Shown: positions 61,746-64,000 of the stretch, one piece after another
Position numbering within the stretch: the first letter of the stretch is position 1
Layout of the letters: every line of letters starts with the position of its first letter
Assembly: GCA_026724425.1 (NCBI GenBank)
Contig: JAIUCV010001092.1
Span: forward strand, 1-64,000
DNA: 64,000 bases
Direction: 5' to 3'
Source: Erythrophleum ivorense
Taxonomy: Eukaryota; Streptophyta; Magnoliopsida; Fabales; Fabaceae
Translations under genes and position numbers: made by a program
The notes under the pieces: generated by a model
The model's input: only the letters and a program-made list of their open reading frames with translations
The model's database searches: none
Told to the model about the DNA's origin: nothing

Positions 61746-63803
61746 CAGTTTGTGGCTTTAATTTGCACTTTTAAAGAGAGATTTAGCCAAAGTAAGTTAT
61801 ATAAAACATGTTCCTTTCATCTTTCTTTACAGTTTGGTCTGATTAATTTTGTTTTTGGTGAACTTTTTATCTCATCTCAAAGTAGGTGTTTGGTTTCTTA
61901 TATGATTTTCAGAGGTTTAGGCAAGAGGGATTATTGGGTAAGTATTGTCTCATCATTTTGATGTGTTTTGTACTAGAAGTTGGACCTAGGGATTGATTTA
62001 TATATTAGGTTCTATTTATGTGGGAAATTACTAGCCTTTGGAGTGAACCATTGTAGTGTTCAGGTGTAGGAAGGCTCAAGTGCAAATTTCAAATTTATTG
62101 GAGATTAGGTAAGTGATTATTGAGTAGTTTTTTATGCTAGGAATGAATGAGTAGTTATTTCTGTAATGGATAATGATTTAAGATTTGGTTTTGGTAATCT
62201 AGGACTTCTAAAGGGTTAGCAATTGATATTGGCTTTTGTGATAATTAATGCTACTAAGTGAGGTAATCATTGTTTAATTCTAATTTCTTACATATGTTCA
62301 TTTTAATATGATATTTGTTGCACATATATATTTTTCTATGGTAAATGATTAGATGGTTATTGGATTGTTATTTTAGACCACGAGAGTGTCCTTGGTGGAC
62401 TATGATCATGCTATTACCTATGCATTACGCTGCAATCGGGCATTGAGTTGTGATCAGACTCAATGAATGCACCAAGTCATAAGCATGCTCGATAGGGAGT
62501 TAGAGCCAAGGATAGGCCTTTTACTCTATTATTAGCCATTAACATGTATGTGATTGTTGGTATAGGATAGTAGTAATTAGTAGTTCAACTAGTTTATTTG
62601 TTAAGTATGTTAATGCTTTTAGTCCTTTTTCATATAACATGCATTTATGTTGATTAACTTGCACATATGTATAGAATTTTTCTTTGGTTACTAAGATTCA
62701 TATCTTACCCCGTTTCATGGGCAAACAATTTTTAAGTGAAGGTTCCTTGGTTAAAGAAAAAGGGAAGCAAGTGGATAAGTACCTTTAGGTTTAGGCCTTA
62801 TGTGGGACTCCTGCACTTGGAAGCTTTTGACTATGTATAGATGTTAATTTTTACCAAGAGTAGGTACTTTGATACTTTATAACTAATGGATTAACCATTA
62901 GTAGGTTAGGTTAATTTATATGGAATTTGATGTACCTGCTTGATGTTGAGCAAACATGAATTATTATGGATGTACTGGTCCTATTATGTAATTTTAAAGA
63001 TATGGATGGATCATTAAATGAATGTCTAACTTAAACTTTCATTTGTGAACTTCTATTGTCATGTGTGGACCTAAGGTATGCTATAGTCATCTTTTACAAT
63101 TAAGGTTGCTTTAAAACTTTGAAGGTAGCATTATATTTAATTAAAAAATTGAAACTTGCTTCAAGTAGTTAAAAGACATTTAGAAGTGTATTAAGTATTT
63201 TGGGTTACCATTTAAGCTTGTAGGCAAATTTTTATTGTCATTGTAATATGTGTGCTGATATAATATGAGTTTGAATTCGTGTGAATGGTTTTGGAGTCCA
63301 TGGATCACATAAGATTAATTATTTGGAAGTTATATGGGTTATAAGCCTTAAAAGCATAGTATTTTAGCCTCAAAAGGTCTTAGGTTAGAGTGAGGAGAGA
63401 TGTAAGTGAATTGGGATGAGTGTTGAGGAGCTTAGGTCCAGAAGGTAAATTAGTCATAGCCAAAACTACTTAAGTCATGGCCAAAACTCATTTAAGGGAT
63501 AATAGAAGCAAATTTCACCATGGTGTAGGCTTTTTGGCCATGGCGTAACTCGAGGAAATAAAGGTGAGAGTGTTCTAGGGAGCAATCTCACCACGACAAG
63601 AATTGGGCAAGTTTGTTAGAGGCATTCTAATAGGCTCTTGCCATAGTGCCATTTAGGCTTGCCACAGTGAGACTCGAGAGTTTTTTGGCAATAAGGCCCA
63701 GAAGAGAACCTTACCATAGCGTGGGTAGCTTGAGTTGTGATGAGGACTAGGAAAAATTATATTCTTAGTTTTAGTAACGAGTTGAGTAATGGCGTAGGCC
63801 CTT
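61252..63803 (+). repeat. LTR-1 copy, interrupted by LTR-2 near the window end
   Basis: Starts TGTAACATCCC at 61252 and follows LTR-1 through its core (about 62390-62580) to the 'ccatggcgtaac' tail. At 63804 LTR-2 sequence begins; any continuation lies beyond the window. It contains a 45-nt T run. Confidence 0.72.
61701..61745. repeat. 45-nt T run
   Basis: An uninterrupted T tract inside the LTR-1 copy, absent from the matching place in other copies. Its length should be treated as approximate in any assembly. Confidence 0.9.
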
Positions 63804-64000
63804 TGTAATACCATATTTATCTAGCCTTTCTTATTCATTTACTTAACTCAAATCCCTTGGTATAACAATTTCCACAAGAAAATGGAATAAAATAATGGAT
63901 TATTTTATGTTACATAGGGTTCAAAATTTTCATTTCGCATCTTGTGGGCGATAGGAACTTACCCATATCATTCCCTAATTAAAATATATTCATACAACTC
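63804..64000 (-). repeat. LTR-2 end, minus strand, running out of the window
   Basis: Starts TGTAATACCATATTTAT, the reverse complement of the LTR-2 terminus (compare 2480-2503), and continues with the 'ttcgcatcttgtgggc' section equivalent to 46780-46830. It is inserted in the LTR-1 copy. Confidence 0.65.

Overview
This window is nuclear DNA from a flowering plant, most likely a eudicot. It is AT-rich and dominated by nested LTR retrotransposons. I can support only one intact host gene. It has GT-AG introns, plant bHLH residues and a probable plant poly(A) signal, and there is no operon-like gene packing. I see no tRNA, rRNA or CRISPR array and cannot name the species.

Layout. Positions 1-36413 are a stack of retrotransposon pieces from three unusually long LTR families, called here LTR-1 (about 2.8-3.2 kb), LTR-2 (about 3.5-3.7 kb) and LTR-3 (about 2.3 kb). 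Positions 3665-12605 hold three LTR-1 solo LTRs nested in one another (A1 contains C, C contains B), each with TG...CA ends and a perfect 5-bp target-site duplication. Positions 12953-24346 are another LTR-1 on the minus strand (D). A complete but dead 8.3-kb Ty1-copia element (13812-22123, duplication GTTCT) is inserted in it. D is followed by a purine-tract-like sequence and a decayed Ty3/Gypsy polyprotein tail, which links LTR-1 to the Gypsy superfamily. An LTR-3 solo LTR (25472-27792) and an LTR-2 solo LTR (29562-33300) follow, then truncated fragments up to 36413.

The gene island is about 38.1-43.4 kb. It holds a five-exon minus-strand gene encoding a 236-aa bHLH transcription factor of the bHLH80/bHLH81 (FLOWERING BHLH, FBH1/FBH2; AKS-related) clade. 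All splice junctions can be placed and every intron is phase 0. It keeps two RxxSxP motifs of the kind used for 14-3-3 binding in AKS relatives. Intron 1 carries a long sense-strand G tract close to the splice acceptor.

From about 44.8 kb to the end the window is again retrotransposon LTRs, mostly in the opposite orientation to those on the left: LTR-2 within LTR-2 with an LTR-3 inside, then LTR-1 within LTR-1, and LTR-1 interrupted by LTR-2 at the right edge. Two stretches (53286-53846 and 58781-61251) could not be assigned. The retroelement pieces do not cooperate as a system. The genuine surprises are the density of giant solo LTRs with readable target-site duplications, the reciprocal nesting of families, and the single gene trapped between inverted LTR copies. 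I found nothing that looks like an undescribed enzymatic or defence system.
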